Assembly: GCA_964368875.1 (NCBI GenBank)
Contig: CAYJDG010000034.1
Span: 1-22,937, forward strand
Origin: CAYJDG01 sp964368875
Lineage (GTDB): Bacteria; Pseudomonadota; Alphaproteobacteria; Micavibrionales; Micavibrionaceae
Direction of reading: 5' to 3'
Length of the DNA stretch: 22,937 nt
Shown: one piece after another, positions 22,188 through 22,937 of the stretch
Numbering within the stretch: position 1 is the stretch's first letter
Layout: the number at the start of each line of letters is the position of its first letter
Program-made: the position numbers and the translations under genes
Notes under the pieces: generated by a model
What the model was told of the DNA's origin: nothing
The model's database searches: none
What the model saw: only the letters and a program-made list of their open reading frames with translations

Positions 22188-22280
22188 ATGCTCAGTATCC
22201 GTCTCCGTTACATGCTCCCAAGCACCCTGATCCTCCTCAGCATGGTCGTATACACATACCATCAGGCGTGGTCGCAGTAG
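22188..22280 (+). CDS. SOS-controlled 30-aa single-span membrane peptide
   Basis: ATG 22188 opens a 30-codon ORF ending in TAG 22278-22280. A strong AAAGAGG ribosome binding site (22175-22181) lies 6 nt before it. The peptide starts MLSIRLRYML, with two Arg near the N-terminus, followed by a hydrophobic segment (about 8-22, LPSTLILLSMVV) and a polar aromatic end (YTYHQAWSQ). One transmembrane helix is expected, with a cytoplasmic N-terminus by the positive-inside rule. Operator 2 ends 24 bp before the start codon. Size, topology and LexA control resemble Caulobacter SidA (29 aa, SOS-induced division inhibitor) and E. coli TisB (29 aa, SOS toxin). I see no sequence homology to claim. The function is therefore inferred from architecture. 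Confidence 0.65.
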   Translation: MLSIRLRYMLPSTLILLSMVVYTYHQAWSQ

Positions 22281-22287
22281 GGATCCG

Positions 22288-22701
22288 TTATTTGGCGGGT
22301 GGGACGTTCTTCATGACGACGCAGCCATATTTATCAATTGCTGCAAGGACATCCTTGTGGTCGCTCAGATCAAACTTGCGGATGTATTTCTCGGGCTTTT
22401 TGTACGGCAGTTCGAGCTCGCGAAAATCACCGCAGGTTTTGGGGAGTGAGTCCGTCATATAAATCGCAAAGGTCGGCGCTTCCTGATCGGCGCCAAGATT
22501 GGCCAGTTTTTCGACATCGATGGTAAAGGAGCCGGGAGAGTCGTTGACCACAGTCGCCTTGATGGCTTCGTGGGCCTTGGGTGAAACGGTGGCAATACCA
22601 CTACCCGGTTTCTCTTTGGTGTCTTTCGTCTCTTGTTTGTCACACGCCGCTAAGCTGAGCGCGGCCACCATTAATAGTATCAAGGAAATATGCTTTTTCA
22701 T
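22288..22701 (-). CDS. Small lipoprotein of unknown function
   Basis: A 137-aa predicted lipoprotein. It has a charged start (MKKH), a hydrophobic core and the lipobox LAAC (17-20), so C20 would be lipidated. A Lys/Glu/Asp-rich linker (about 21-35) precedes a compact domain with two further cysteines (about 90 and 126) that could form a disulfide in the periplasm. The C-terminus contains CVVMKNVPPAK. No family is recognised. The gene converges on the 30-aa peptide gene with a 7-nt gap. Confidence 0.8.
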   Translation of the reverse strand: MKKHISLILLMVAALSLAACDKQETKDTKEKPGSGIATVSPKAHEAIKATVVNDSPGSFTIDVEKLANLGADQEAPTFAIYMTDSLPKTCGDFRELELPYKKPEKYIRKFDLSDHKDVLAAIDKYGCVVMKNVPPAK

Positions 22702-22770
22702 GAACTCGCTCTTTTGCTGTGTCCAAAAAGAACGGATGGCGCGGCAAAAGGTTCGGTTGAGGCACGGGAC

Positions 22771-22937
22771 TTAAGCGCGGACCGAGGGCAGGCGCTCCAT
22801 ATCGTGGGCGAGATCGGGTTCGGCGAAGTAGAGCGCAAGCAGGCGCTTTTTCTGGATCACGGGCATGCCGCCCGGAGTCTGTGTGTAGAGTTCGGCGGCA
22901 TTGCGGTCGAGCGGGTCGTTGGTGTCTCTGAATTGTG
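22771..22937 (-). CDS. C-terminal end of an unrecognised protein
   Basis: A minus-strand frame enters from the right edge and stops at TAA (22773-22771). It gives about 54 residues of ordinary composition, including PGGMPVIQKKRLLALYF and ending ERLPSVRA. Nothing in it identifies a family. It lies 69 nt upstream of the lipoprotein gene on the same strand. Confidence 0.55.
   Translation of the reverse strand, partial: QFRDTNDPLDRNAAELYTQTPGGMPVIQKKRLLALYFAEPDLAHDMERLPSVRA

Overview
The window looks like chromosomal DNA of an alphaproteobacterium. The main evidence is gene order: yajC-secD-secF-(Mth938-like)-(squalene/phytoene-synthase-like) next to an alphaproteobacterial-type AAA ATPase, and serS-pcm-nlpD-like. 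A TrmFO-type tRNA methyltransferase and LexA operators of the form GTTC-N7-GTTC, the direct-repeat operator known from Alphaproteobacteria, support this. I cannot name the genus. No tRNA, rRNA or CRISPR array was seen.

Layout. 1-906: the end of an unknown gene overlapping purU (formyl-THF deformylase). 928-2515: a putative HExxH metalloprotease whose promoter sits so close to the ATG that the mRNA may be leaderless. 2516-3856 (minus): a small unknown gene and an N-formylglutamate amidohydrolase family protein. 3937-7338 (plus): serS, a 334-bp gap full of repeats, pcm and an NlpD-like LysM/M23 lipoprotein. surE, often present between serS and pcm in relatives, is absent. 7335-9109 (minus): an ATPase and a secreted protein of unknown function. 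9191-12484 (plus): the Sec accessory operon yajC-secD-secF plus an Mth938-like gene. 12527-14162 (minus): a ThiE-like protein, a small unknown and Fe-type sodB with a clear terminator. 14240-16255 (plus): a squalene/phytoene-synthase-family protein and an unknown protein with an internal duplication. 16245-19855 (minus): a tightly overlapping four-gene operon of two BPL-N/glutamine-amidotransferase-like paralogues, trmFO and an alpha/beta hydrolase.

19913-22280 is the most interesting part. It is an apparent SOS locus with two compound LexA operators, at 21650-21684 and 22128-22163. The first lies in a minus-strand promoter that would drive a GxxExxY-family gene and, 35 nt downstream, an ImpB-like Y-family DNA polymerase. 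The second precedes a 30-codon ORF with a good ribosome binding site. It encodes a single-span membrane peptide reminiscent in size and regulation of Caulobacter SidA or E. coli TisB. A 102-aa unknown ORF lies between the operators. The GxxExxY gene is bounded by inverted arrays of a 9-nt CACAGCG repeat, and a gene-less copy with the same 3+2 unit layout sits in the serS-pcm gap, suggesting a mobile unit and its empty derivative.

22288-22937 (minus): a small lipoprotein and the C-terminal end of an unrecognised gene.
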